Assembly: GCA_014529385.2 (NCBI GenBank)
Contig: CM043959.1
Span: 56,464,753-56,524,752, forward strand
Direction of reading: 5' to 3'
Source: Adiantum capillus-veneris
Taxonomy: Eukaryota > Streptophyta > Polypodiopsida > Polypodiales > Pteridaceae
Length of the DNA stretch: 60,000 nucleotides
Below the pieces are notes generated by a model. That model searched no databases. It had not been told where the DNA came from and saw only the letters and a program-made list of their open reading frames with translations. A program made the position numbers and the translations under genes. Of the stretch, positions 50,846 to 60,000 are shown one piece after another. How positions within the stretch are numbered: position 1 is the first letter of the stretch; each line of letters starts with the position of its first letter.

Positions 50846-52372
50846 TTACTCTCCTTCCTTACGTTCGGCCTTCTGTAGCTGAGATGCTACACCCCAAAGC
50901 ACACCTTCTCGTATGTACTCCTTTAGAAACAACCTTCGAAGGGTAGGGTAGATTGTTTTCTCGTCCACCCTTAGGGTTCTATACCAATCTCCAGCCTTCC
51001 CACTTAATGTCAAGCTTAAGGCATTGCACTTATGTAGTTCGTTGCGTTCCCCTAAGGAATCACATACTTGTTCAAACACTTCAATGTGTTTTCTAGCATC
51101 TTCGTCCCCATTGAATTTTTGCGTGAGTTTGGCAATTTGTACTGCCTTACTTCTAGGCTCTCTATCAGATGCATGACGCATATTTTCCACGATAGATCGA
51201 CCTATGGTTTGAGCAAACGCTGCCAAGTCACCTATGTGAGGAGGCAAGGCCGATGGAGGTACTCTTGGAATCATTTGTGGGAGAGGGACGGGTACCGGTC
51301 TTGGCATATGTGTGGATGATGCAGGATATGGAACATAACCGGGCATAGGTCCACTCGGATAAGGGCTAGGGAGCGGCACTCGAGGAGCATAAACAAGTGG
51401 TACAATTGGAGGTGTGGGGGCCATGTGTGCATAAGGGGCTAGAGGCACATACGGTCGAGGCCCCATATTAGGTACTACGACACTAGGTAGTGGCACTACG
51501 CTAACCGTAGATGTCATCGGTACATTCTTTGTCAGGCCTATCCCTAGAGTGAGCACTGTGTTTTCCTTAAAAGAGGGTTGAGCCAAGTTAGGGAAGCTAA
51601 AGTTGTCGCTCGGAGGCTCAGATTTCATAGAGACCCTAGGTGAAATGACGTAAGATGGGTCCATGGGACTCATTAGAGGAGTCTCCATTTGTGATAGAGT
51701 AGGCTGTTGAGCCTTGCTCGTATCCAAAAATCTCATGGGGCCAATTGAGAGTATATTTACCCCTCGGTTTTGCCTTTCTGATTGAATAATGCCATGGATA
51801 ACATTACAGATCATTTTCTGTTGATCTTCGATGCTCGTGGCACTAGAGGTGGATTGTACAATCTCTATCCATCCTACATGGTAGGCGTGGCCAAAGTGTA
51901 GATCTGTCAACACCTCAGTGTGGAGGTGGTATGTCCAATGATCATTAATGAACAATCCTTCTAGAGTCGACGTGTTAACGGTTTCTTGTGAGGAAGAAGC
52001 AATGTTGCTCCCCGTGGTTTTACTTGTCACCAACGGTACTCTAGAGGGAACTTCTGAAAGAGGCAGCTCAACAGGGCCTTCTTGGTAAGAAGTTGGCAGG
52101 ATATCCACATGGACACTCTTTGGGGGTGTGGGGTCCACGTGCGATGTGAAAGGAGAGTCCACTTCCCCACCCCCTTCGTGTGCTTCATTTGCATCAGGTT
52201 CCGAGCGAGTAGCTCTACCTAATGTTTCCATGAAACGGCTAAACATACTAGTACTAGGCTGTGGAGCTTCGGGAGGTGCATGGCCTTCTCTCTCAGTGTT
52301 TTGGGTATATATAGAAAGTCTAAGGGTGCAAGTGGGAAGAGAAGGGAGGAGAGTGGAGGACTTGCCCCACAT
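50846..52372 (-). CDS. Inner gypsy gag N-terminal part (508 aa)
   Basis: The ATG at 52372 (MWGKSSTLLPS) is the first of the frame; a later Met (MFSRFMETLGRATR) is also possible. The first 330 residues are Pro/Ser/Thr-rich with low complexity. Then comes the retrotransposon gag core (GDLAAFAQTIGRSIVENM, LTQKFNGDEDARKHIEVFEQ, ALSLTLSGKAGDWYRTL, LRRLFLKEYIREG). The frame stops at TAA (50846-50848) within the gag core region; the outer copy has a Ser codon there. The same frame continues downstream, so a TCA to TAA change is likely. Compared with the outer copy, a charged stretch of about 40 residues near the N-terminus (EIERYMQATREREIENLRR in the outer) is missing. Confidence 0.88.
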   Translation of the reverse strand: MWGKSSTLLPSLPTCTLRLSIYTQNTEREGHAPPEAPQPSTSMFSRFMETLGRATRSEPDANEAHEGGGEVDSPFTSHVDPTPPKSVHVDILPTSYQEGPVELPLSEVPSRVPLVTSKTTGSNIASSSQETVNTSTLEGLFINDHWTYHLHTEVLTDLHFGHAYHVGWIEIVQSTSSATSIEDQQKMICNVIHGIIQSERQNRGVNILSIGPMRFLDTSKAQQPTLSQMETPLMSPMDPSYVISPRVSMKSEPPSDNFSFPNLAQPSFKENTVLTLGIGLTKNVPMTSTVSVVPLPSVVVPNMGPRPYVPLAPYAHMAPTPPIVPLVYAPRVPLPSPYPSGPMPGYVPYPASSTHMPRPVPVPLPQMIPRVPPSALPPHIGDLAAFAQTIGRSIVENMRHASDREPRSKAVQIAKLTQKFNGDEDARKHIEVFEQVCDSLGERNELHKCNALSLTLSGKAGDWYRTLRVDEKTIYPTLRRLFLKEYIREGVLWGVASQLQKAERKEGE

Positions 52373-53039
52373 GCTCTCATTCCATCTTGAGGGGGTAGGG
52401 TATATATATAAGAGTGAGTCTAGTATATATCATAAGACTAAGGACTGAGGCCTGGGCTTGGGCTTGGGCTTCCCGATCCCGATCAAACAGTCACTCACGC
52501 TTAAATATTTTTGATTTTTTCCCGTCCGTTTTTATAACCTCCCCCTCACTCACGTTTTTATTTTTTATTTTTTATTTTTTTAATTTTATTTTTTGGATAT
52601 TATTTGGTACGCGTTTTGGTGCGCGTTGACCTCACCTAACTATTTACTGTCCCACCTACCTACTGACCTGCTAATCAGTGGTTCACCTAATTACTAACCT
52701 ACTTAATTAACTAACTATGCGCCTAACTGTGCACAAACCAGAAAATGCAGAAAATTGAAACTTGACAGAACTGTGCAGTGCAAACCAGAAAATGCAGAAA
52801 ACGCAGAAACGCAAGAAATGCTAACTGTGTAAGCTGAAATCTGAGCTTAATAGAACTAGCAAAACAGAGCTTAACAGAACACAGAAAACTTGAATGCAGT
52901 CAACAACATTGTGTCTTTCTCTTCTGTTTTTGCATAACAACAATAATCAAACTTAAGCCGCACCTTTCCTACATAAAAAATAGCTTCAATACAATTTACA
53001 GGTCGCCATTAGAGCTTCACGCGCAGCAGCTCCCCGGTA
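52373..53039 (-). other. Inner gypsy 5' leader
   Basis: Non-coding. It contains two direct copies of CAAACCAGAAAATGCAGAAA (about 52735 and 52782) 47 bp apart and a long T/A-rich stretch near 52555-52600. It would include any packaging signal. Confidence 0.6.
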
Positions 53040-53052
53040 GCGGCGCCAAAAA
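53040..53052 (-). promoter_or_regulatory. Inner gypsy primer-binding site (tRNA-Asp-like)
   Basis: After the LTR the minus strand reads TTTTTGGCGCCGC, continuing TACCGGGGAGC. TGGCGCCG plus CCGGGGA is the pattern complementary to the 3' end of plant tRNA-Asp, used by many Athila/Tat-like gypsy elements; two positions in the middle differ. Confidence 0.7.
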
Positions 53053-53599
53053 TGTCACGGCTAGGGACTTGCTACGCGCCGTGTGCGAGCCACAAAGGCT
53101 CCTAGCACAGTCATACAACAGACAAGCTCACAAGGAAGAATGGTGTGTCACTCACCTTCCTGCGTAGTTGCGAATGAAGGATTCCCGCGCCGCGAAGAAG
53201 AGGGAGACGCCGCTACGCCGAGCTCAACCGCCTCGCCGCCGTCGTGCTGCCGCAACGCTCGATCACACACACACTCTCACACTCTCTCTCACACGTACAC
53301 ACACACACACACACAAGGAGATGGTGAAGGAGAAGGTGGAGATGGAGCAAGAGCGGCTTCTATTGCACAATGAGAGAATGAGTAAAAATTAGGTTTAGTG
53401 GCTTTTATATGAGCTCACCCCATTCACACTTGGGCGCCCATACTTAGCCAACTAAATCCTTGAATATTCCAGTTAGAGTGCGCCTATCATCGGCGATCAC
53501 CCTTACCCTGTTCCTATTGGTCCGACAAGCCCGGTACCTGACTCTAAATAATACAACGTTTATAGATCATAGGGTGTCCGTGTGCCGTGAGGGTTAACA
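53053..53599 (-). repeat. Inner gypsy 5' LTR (547 bp)
   Basis: Minus strand starts TGTTAACCCTCACGG and ends CTAGCCGTGACA. TATA box CATATAAAAGCC at 53399-53410 is the likely promoter of the genomic transcript. The CT/CA repeat is at 53270-53315. It abuts the outer element's RNase H with the duplicated GCTTG. Confidence 0.94.
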
Positions 53600-55268
53600 G
53601 CTTGTTTACCAAATTTAGCAATGCTTGATGATCAACATAAAACACAAAATTGATAGCAAGAAGGTAATAGCGAAATTTCTTTACTGCGTAAATCATAGCT
53701 AGACCTTCGCGCTCTGTAGTAGTGTAGTTCATCTCGGCATCATTTAATTGGCGACTTGCAAAGCTAATAGGGTAGTCCAATTTATGTTCTCCTGGTTGAG
53801 TTAGAACACACCCAATAGCAAAATTTGATGCATCAATATGCACATGAAAAGGTACATTCCAATCAGGTGTTCGTAGGATTGGAGCACTTGTTAGGGCCTT
53901 CTTTAATAACTCATAAGATTGATGACATTCTTCCGTCCAGTGAAACTCGATAAGAAGCTTGTACAATGCACGCGCTATCTCGGCAAAGTTTAAAATAAAT
54001 CTTCGATAATAACCAACATGGCCCATAAATCTTTGAACTCCTTTATAGTTCGTAGGTGGTGGCAAATTGGCAATGGCTTTAATCTTACTCTCATCTGTGG
54101 ATATCCCGTTCTTGGACACTATATGCCCTAGAATGACTCCATGCTTAACCCAAAATTGGCATTTGAAAGGGTTCAATGAGATGCGATAAAATCTGCACCT
54201 TTCAAATATTTTTCGTAGATATAACAAATGCTTCTCCCAAGAAGAATAAACACAAAGGTCGTCTAGGAAAACTCCCTTAGAAATTCTTTAAACGCAGTGT
54301 TTAATTAATCGTTGGAATGTAGCAGGGGCATTTGTTAAGCCAAAAGCCATAACACGAAATGCAAACACTCCAAACTCTGTGATAAAAGCAGTTTTAGCTT
54401 GGTCCTCTAATTCAATTGTGATTTGATTGTAACCAGAGTACCCATCTAAAAATCTATAAGCTTCCTTGCCCGCAACTCTTTCAAGCACATGTTCTGAATA
54501 TGGCAAGGGATAATGATCTCTCCTAGTAGCTGCATTAACTTTCTTGAGGTCCACGCACACTCTTAGTTTACCATTCTTTTTTGGCACAATGACTATTGGA
54601 GAAACCCATTCTGAGTGCTCAATAGGGTATATGAATCCACATTGGATAAGTTTTTCAATCTCCTCTTGTACAATTTTGGCGTACTTAGGATTCATTGGAT
54701 AGGGTCGTTGCTGGACGGGTTTAGCAGTGTTGATCATGGGAATTGTATGTTGCACCATAGAAGGTGGAACGCCCTTCATGTCATGATATGTCCAAGCAAA
54801 GATATCCTTGTATTCCTTGAGGAGCTCCTTAAGTACAGCCTCTTCAGTTTCGGTAAGGTCTTGAGAGATAAAGACTGGTTTAGACTCCTCACCTGGTTCT
54901 GCTAATTCTATCTCTTTAACTACCGTTGGACCATCATAGACTCCACTGCTTCCATTGGTAGGTATTCGTTGGGCTTTGGCATACACAACCTTTCGCTCCC
55001 CCGTGGTATAAGATTTAAAATGTTCAGGAGCCGTATGCAAGTCAGCAGGCTCTTGTCCTGACAGAGACCTTTCTTTTAGTTCTGCCTCCTTTTGTTGTTG
55101 AGCTAACTCTCGGTTTTGACGTCTTCTTATAGTTCGACTCAATTTCGGCTCTGTAACCTCCAATTGAGCGAGGTCAATGGGTCGCGGGCTGCACCACATG
55201 ACACTCTGGAGATGTTCACCCCAATTGTCTACTAGCTTCCGATGAGCATCACATGCCCCTAGATAGCT
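53600..55268 (-). pseudogene. Outer gypsy reverse transcriptase and RNase H N-terminal part, broken
   Basis: The frame 54288-55199 has the RT start (DIFAWTYHDMKGVPPSMV, GWVSPIV-like EWVSPIVIVPKKNGKL, FRVMAFGLTNAPATFQRL). A frameshift and small deletion near 54270-54290 remove part of the sequence before FLDDLCVYSS. The frame 53600-54227 carries the rest (KHGVILGHIVSKNGIS) and RNase H up to FYVDHQALLNLVNK, where the inner element enters. Compared with the inner copy a TGG became TGA at about 55269. Confidence 0.85.
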
Positions 55269-56795
55269 AAGTCATTCTGCAGTAGATCTTTCCTTGTTTA
55301 TCCTAGCTCTCACATTTGCTCGATATCGTCGTCTCTTATATGACCTTTGTTTCTTGTTAAGGTTTTGATTTTGGTAAATGTTTGAACTCGACTCGTCTGA
55401 TAGGTCTTCACTTGTATCTTCTTCACTCTCATATAAATTACCATAGATGGTCGTACTAGGCCTTGAGTGTTCAGTTTCTATACTTGGTTCACTCGATGTT
55501 TCTTCAGGTTCTGAATCCATTTCTCCCTGAGATTCCGTTTCTGATGTGTATTGGCCTGAAGCCTTTGAGGAATCATCGGTTTCACACTTAGGTAGGTGTG
55601 CCTCTTTCTTATCATCGGATGTTACATGCGCTACACCTAACATGTTTACTGGTGCAATGTGTGGTATCTCTTCCCCATCTGGTGTTACCCAGGTTGTTCC
55701 TCTAGCTCCCCATGTATCTATAGTTTCCGCTAGGTGTACCCAATCGACATTGTCTGACTCAGCCATTCCGGGTAGGATATCCATATAAGGAGAGTTCTCC
55801 CCAATATCCGTGTCTTCGTTACACGTGTAATAATACTGTAATGGAGCTGAGTGAATTGTTGTGTCTGATCGATTATCAATGATGAATTTATTTCCTAGAG
55901 GATGTGTTCGACCACTTAAAAGATCAACTCGAATGACAGAGTCGTGGAACTGTAAGTAGACGTGGTTTTTGGACCAGTCATGCACCATTTTTGCTTCCCT
56001 CATGAATGGACGCCCTAAGATCATCTCAAATGACATAGGATGCTTGGAAAAATCCATAACAATGAAATTCTGCTTTACCTTGTGTCCCAAGACCTTGATT
56101 CTGAGATCCTTTAGCATTCCAATAGGCGTAACAATAGATCCATTAGCCATTTTTACCACTATGCTTGTGGCTTCAAGGTGAGGTCGCCCCATAGACTCCC
56201 AACAACTCTTTGTCACCATGCTGACTCCCGCACCACCGTCAAGGACCCCCTTTACAGTTAATCCTTTAGTAGTGATTGGTAGAGTAGCATTAGATTCATC
56301 ACCTTCAAAGTATTGCCCCAACTTGTTAACGGGTACTTCAATTACAGATTCATGTCCCGCTAGGTCAGATGGTGGTGCTAAATGTTCCTCATCATTCATT
56401 ACCGAGTCAGGTTTGTTCATATGTGCAAATTGTGGTAATCCGGCTTGTAATTCTCCATTGAGGAAGGCTCGAAGAGCTGAGACTAGCTCGGGGTCTTTAT
56501 ATAGTTTGGACATGATGGTGGTTCTAACTTCTGAAGACATGAAATCCATCAATTTGGCAACATTTAATGGCATCTTGTGGGACGTAGGACCCTGACAAGA
56601 GAATGGTGAAGATGGAATCTCCACTTCCTCAAGGGGGTCGGGCATTCCCTCACCAAACATTCTCTCTAGTAGGAAAGGTGTGTGTCCACTTTCAGATGTC
56701 CTACCCTCACTCTCTTCCTGAATGATAATGCGTATAGCTAACGGCCTGTAGTTCTTGTGAGGTTGAACTTGTGTGGGAAACACTGTGTCCGACAT
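55269..56795 (-). pseudogene. Outer gypsy protease and acidic/basic linker
   Basis: Open in this stretch, starting at an internal Met (MSDTVFPTQVQ). The protease has VKGVLDGGAGVSMVTK (DGG at 56232-56240) and MILGRPFMREAKMVHDW. Then come conserved blocks (WVHLAETIDTWGARGTTWVTP), a Ser/Glu-rich acidic stretch (YESEEDTSEDLSDESSS) and a basic patch (KKQRSYKRRRYRANVRAR). The DGG motif matches the inner copy, so it is the family state and not a mutation of one copy. Confidence 0.85.
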
Positions 56796-58465
56796 CTAGA
56801 TATGTTTGGGTTCAGGTTCTAATGTTCGTTGAGTTTCTTCCACCAAACCCCTCAGTTGTTGGACTCGTTCAATTTCCACTGTTGGGTTTGGATAGGTTCC
56901 AATCTTTCTCTTGCAATCCTCATTTTTTGTCTCTCGTGGCTTATCTTGGGGGTTCGCAACTGGGTGGTTTAACTTTGAATACTATTTTGGTGTTCGTCGT
57001 AATTCCCTCTCGTGATCCTCCTCACTGGCTTTTTCCTTTGTAGTAATAGTTTTGGTCTCCGTGGTCTCTATCGAATCTGAGTCATCCTCAGGGTCATTCA
57101 TATACACGGGATCCTCTCTTGTCCCTATGTTAGTCTTTGAACTAGGTTTTGAGCTAGAAGCATTAAGGGATTTCTTTCTTCGTGTTTTCTTCTTTCTCGC
57201 TCGGCCAATGGATGCAGCATCTCTCTCTTCGAGGATGTAATTTTGCTTTTGGAGCATCGACCGTGTGAGTGCATTCACTGGTGCTATGTTTATAGTTGGT
57301 GGTGTCCCATCAACAATCTCTATTAAGTTCAATGGTGTGAGTTTTGGCGCGTTTGGATTGTTAGGACACTGTGCGATCAAATGATCTATGCCACAACGAT
57401 TGCAAATGAGTATTGGCACTCCCTTGACTTTTTTGCATTAGTGCAGCATTCTTTTGCATTCTAATGGGGCACTGAGCTACTCGATGTGGTCCACCACATT
57501 CGTAGCACTGAAGAGGTGGTCTCCTGGCAAAACTATTAATGTTTTGGCCTCTTGCTGCTAGCGCAGCAGCTTGATATACCGGTTTGATTTTTCCCCAACG
57601 GTCTTCCATATAGTACATGGGACACTCCTCAAGCATGTCGACTCCATAGGTGATACTAGAGTCTATGTCCTCTTCGCAATCTACATAAGTACTAGATGAC
57701 TCGCAACCTATTTGGTTCATAGGTGTAACTCTTGGATGAGGGGGTTGCGGTCCTAGCACTGGAGGTGGCAACGGTGTGGTTTGGACCACATTTTGGGTTC
57801 TAGGGACCATGTGCTGTAATGGCAACTGTTGCTCCATGGGTGGGGTAGGCATCAATGCAGGAACTCGAGGTGAGTCTGCCCAAGCTATAGGCGATCTATT
57901 TTCCATGATGCGTTTAAGCATTAGGCAATCCTTCGCTTGATGGCCATACCTACCACACGCGTTACAAGTCCCGTTAAACTTTACTCTGAAAGTAGGGCAT
58001 TCACTCGTAGTATGTGGTCCCAAGCAAATTGAGCACCATTGTTGCTCCCTTCTTGGATACATATGAGTGTTTTGTGGAGCACGATTACCCCTAAGGCTTT
58101 CTTGGATGGCCTTGGTGAGATCTGCCAAAGTCATCTCAGATATCGTTTGCTCTTTCACGATTGGCTTTATCTTCTGGCTCATGCCCTGAAGCTTGCGAGC
58201 TACTAGACTTCGGCTCGGCAGACACTCTTTCTCCTGCAATCATTAAATTATCCTCCAATTGGATTGCATTCATGGTGACTACTTCCCAAGTAGTGATACC
58301 TCTAATGACTAGGCCATTATAGATACTTTCATGTCGTAGTCCCCTAATGAATCTATCGAGCAATTGGTTGTTGTTGAATCACTCGTTTGGATTGCATCGA
58401 GAATTCAAATTCTTTAGGCAACTAATGAAGTCTCTCACGGATTCACCTTCTTCTCGTTGGGCTTT
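56796..58465 (-). pseudogene. Outer gypsy gag C-terminal part with four zinc knuckles, broken
   Basis: The frame 57361-58239 has CSICLGPHTTSEC, CNACGRYGHQAKDC and CYECGGPHRVAQC; the fourth, CNRCGIDHLIAQC, is in another frame (57419 downward). The frame 58136-58363 has LDRFIRGLRHESIYNGL. At least two frameshifts (about 58200 and 57400) and an in-frame TGA near 58386 interrupt it. Below 57000 a Lys-rich stretch leads to the protease frame with another shift near 56900. Confidence 0.82.
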
Positions 58466-60000
58466 CTAGAGCTGAGAGGCTACACCCCAAAGTACTCCCT
58501 CTCGTATGTATTCTTTTAAGAACAATCTCCTAAGAGTAGAGTAGATCGTTTTCTCTTCTACTCTTAAGGTTCTATACCAATCTCCAGCCTTTCCGCTTAG
58601 GGTCAAACTCAAAGCCTTACACTTATGTAGCTCATTGTGCTCTTCCAAGGAATCGCACACATGTTCAAAGACTTCCATATGCTTTCTAGCATCTCCGTCT
58701 CCACTGAATTTCTGTGTGAGCTTAGCTACTTGAACTGCCTTGCTCCTAGGCTCTTTATCAGGTGCACTACGCATGTTTTCCGCAATAGAGCGACCGATAG
58801 TTTGAGCAAATGCTGCCAAATCTCCTATTTGAGCAGGTATAATGGGTGTATGTGCTTCTGGAACCACATGTGAGATGGGAGCTGGCCTTGGCCTTGGCAT
58901 ACACACGGCTCTTGGGTCCCATATTTCGTATGGTGGTGTACCAGACGGTGGTCCAAAGTTTACAGGCGTGGCCCTAGGCATAGGGGGTGCCTGATATGGC
59001 ATGTTATTATTAAATGGCATGTCTCAACTTGTATAAGAGCTTGGATAATGCCATTGTGGATTGTAAGCTCTTGGAATAATCGGAGGTGTAGGAGCTACAT
59101 GAGGCTGAGGTACGACAGGTGCACATGATTGATACATACATGTAGGTATAGTTGGGGGCACTATGCTACTAGGCATCGGCGCAGTGTTAACAAATGAACT
59201 CCATGGTGTATTTCTTGTCATGCTCACCACTGGGATATGCATGGTAGCCATAGTGTCATTAAAAGAAAGATGAGCTAGATCTGGGAAGGTAAAGCTGCCA
59301 CTTGTGGGTTCAGATTGTACTGAGGCTCCTGGCGAAACAACATATGGAGGATCAATGGGGCTCACTGAGGGAGTCTCCATTTGTGATAGGGTTGGTTGGT
59401 TGGCCTTTCCCGTATCCAAGAATCTCATTAGGCCTGTTGAAGGCATGTTGATCCCTGTGTTCTATCTTTCTAACTCGGCAATCCTATGGAGGACATCACA
59501 GACTTTCTGTTGTTGCTCATCTATGCTAGTAGCACTTGATGTGGATTGTAGAACATCTAACCAACCCACATGATAGGTGTGTCCTGTGTACCGATCAGTT
59601 AAAGCTTCTGCTTGTAGGTCATACTCCCAATTTTCGTTTAGGAATATCCCATCTAGGCCTGGCGTGCTGGAGGTTTCCCTTGAAGTGGAAGCATTATTGC
59701 TCCCCATAGCTTGCCCCTCCGTGACTGCTACCTTGGGAGCACTCGGTTGCTCGGCTGGCATGATTGTTGTCATAGGAGCCTTTGCTTTCAGGGCTCGACT
59801 TTGTTCTAGCCTTCGTAGGTTCTCAATTTCCCTCTCCCTTGTTGCTTGCATATAGCGTTCGATCTCTTGCACTTCGGCAAGACTCCTACCATCGGGTAGT
59901 AGAACCTCAGAGGGAGATAGTCCTAAAGGATCAGGAGGTGCAGTGGATGGAACATTCACATGAACACTCTCAAGAAGCATAGGGTCTATTTTAGGCATGA
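58466..60000 (-). pseudogene. Outer gypsy gag N-terminal part, broken, continues past the window
   Basis: Three frames in the same register (59998-59462, 59446-59024 and 59020-58466) read as one gag with in-frame stops at 59459-59461 (TAG), 59021-59023 (TGA) and 58466-58468 (TAG). The two TAG stops stand where the inner copy has CAG. The gag core is intact in content (GDLAAFAQTIGRSIAENM, GKAGDWYRTLRVEEKT). A charged helix-like stretch (EIERYMQATREREIENLRR) missing from the inner copy is at about 59850. The Met at 59998 may be internal, as the frame can extend to the right. Confidence 0.82.

Larger units (their letters stand above)
40304..53599 (-). mobile_element. Inner giant Ty3/gypsy element, complete, 13.3 kb, target duplication GCTTG
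   Basis: LTRs (40304-40862 and 53053-53599) are about 97% identical apart from small indels. The primer site adjoins the right LTR and the polypurine tract the left one. The order from 5' to 3' is leader, gag, protease, linker, RT, RNase H, integrase, second protease-like domain, ORF B, ORF C and a 1.4-kb 3' region. Protease before RT and integrase after RNase H define gypsy; there is no chromodomain, and the length and 3' genes recall the Athila/Tat (OTA) group, but I cannot place it more exactly. Three in-frame stops (50846, 44132, 43760) interrupt one continuous reading frame. Confidence 0.95.
34870..60000 (-). mobile_element. Outer giant Ty3/gypsy element, split by the inner copy, runs off the window
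   Basis: The 3' LTR is at 34870-35435. Next come ORF C, ORF B, the second protease-like domain and integrase, up to 40303. The reading then resumes at 53600 with RNase H, RT, protease and gag to the window end. The break lies within the RNase H frame (LVNK to the left of the insert in the protein, PCSTGRI after it), with GCTTG on both sides (40299-40303 and 53600-53604). The 5' LTR must be to the right of 60000. Many stops, several of them CAG to TAG compared with the inner copy, and frameshifts show it is older than the inner element. Confidence 0.92.

Overview
The window is nuclear DNA of a land plant with a large, transposon-rich genome. The evidence is Ty1/copia elements primed by initiator-Met tRNA, Ty3/gypsy elements primed by a tRNA-Asp-like primer, a plant-type L1 LINE with a DUF4283-like ORF1, an hAT transposase relic, long CT/GA microsatellites and a GT-AG spliced gene relic. 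There is no rRNA, tRNA, CRISPR or intact host gene, and nothing that fixes the species (bryophyte, fern, gymnosperm and angiosperm all remain possible). Domain calls, alignments and percentages were made by eye.

Layout. 1-4160: minus-strand copia relic (Copia-1), cut by the window edge, with its 5' LTR at 3793-4160. 4959-5258: (GA)n and a short LTR remnant. 6330-7905: plus-strand gypsy protease-RT fragment, facing a minus-strand gypsy gag fragment (7915-8954 plus 14061-15800). That gag is split by a complete copia (Copia-2, 8955-14060, target duplication TTGCT). 17009-17433: tandem array of covarying hairpins just upstream of a decayed hAT transposase (17569-19483). 19549-20030: (CT)n, LTR and 3' end of another gypsy element. 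21530-27219: young complete copia (Copia-3, target duplication TTTTG), probably inside a MITE-like inverted repeat. 28720-34869: five phase-compatible exons of an unrecognised host gene, with a full L1 LINE (29222-34410) in one intron.

The right half, 34870-60000, is a giant gypsy family on the minus strand. An inner element of 13.3 kb (40304-53599, LTRs at both ends) has inserted into the RNase H region of an older outer copy of the same family, duplicating GCTTG. The inner gag-pol frame runs about 2,700 codons with one in-frame TAA. It encodes gag with four zinc knuckles, a protease with a DGG active-site motif, an acidic then basic linker, RT, RNase H, integrase and a GPY/F module. After integrase both copies carry a second retropepsin-like domain (DTG in the inner copy, DMG in the outer), then a basic protein with repeated WVPK-like motifs (ORF B), then an acidic 140-aa protein (ORF C) preceded by its own TATA box, and a short hydrophobic ORF. 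The second protease and the 3' genes are the best candidate here for something undescribed.

The elements form a time series. Copia-1, the gypsy fragments and the hAT relic are old and riddled with stops. Copia-2 has LTRs about 90% identical. Copia-3 and the inner gypsy have LTRs about 97% identical. No element appears fully intact, so any mobility would need proteins supplied in trans.
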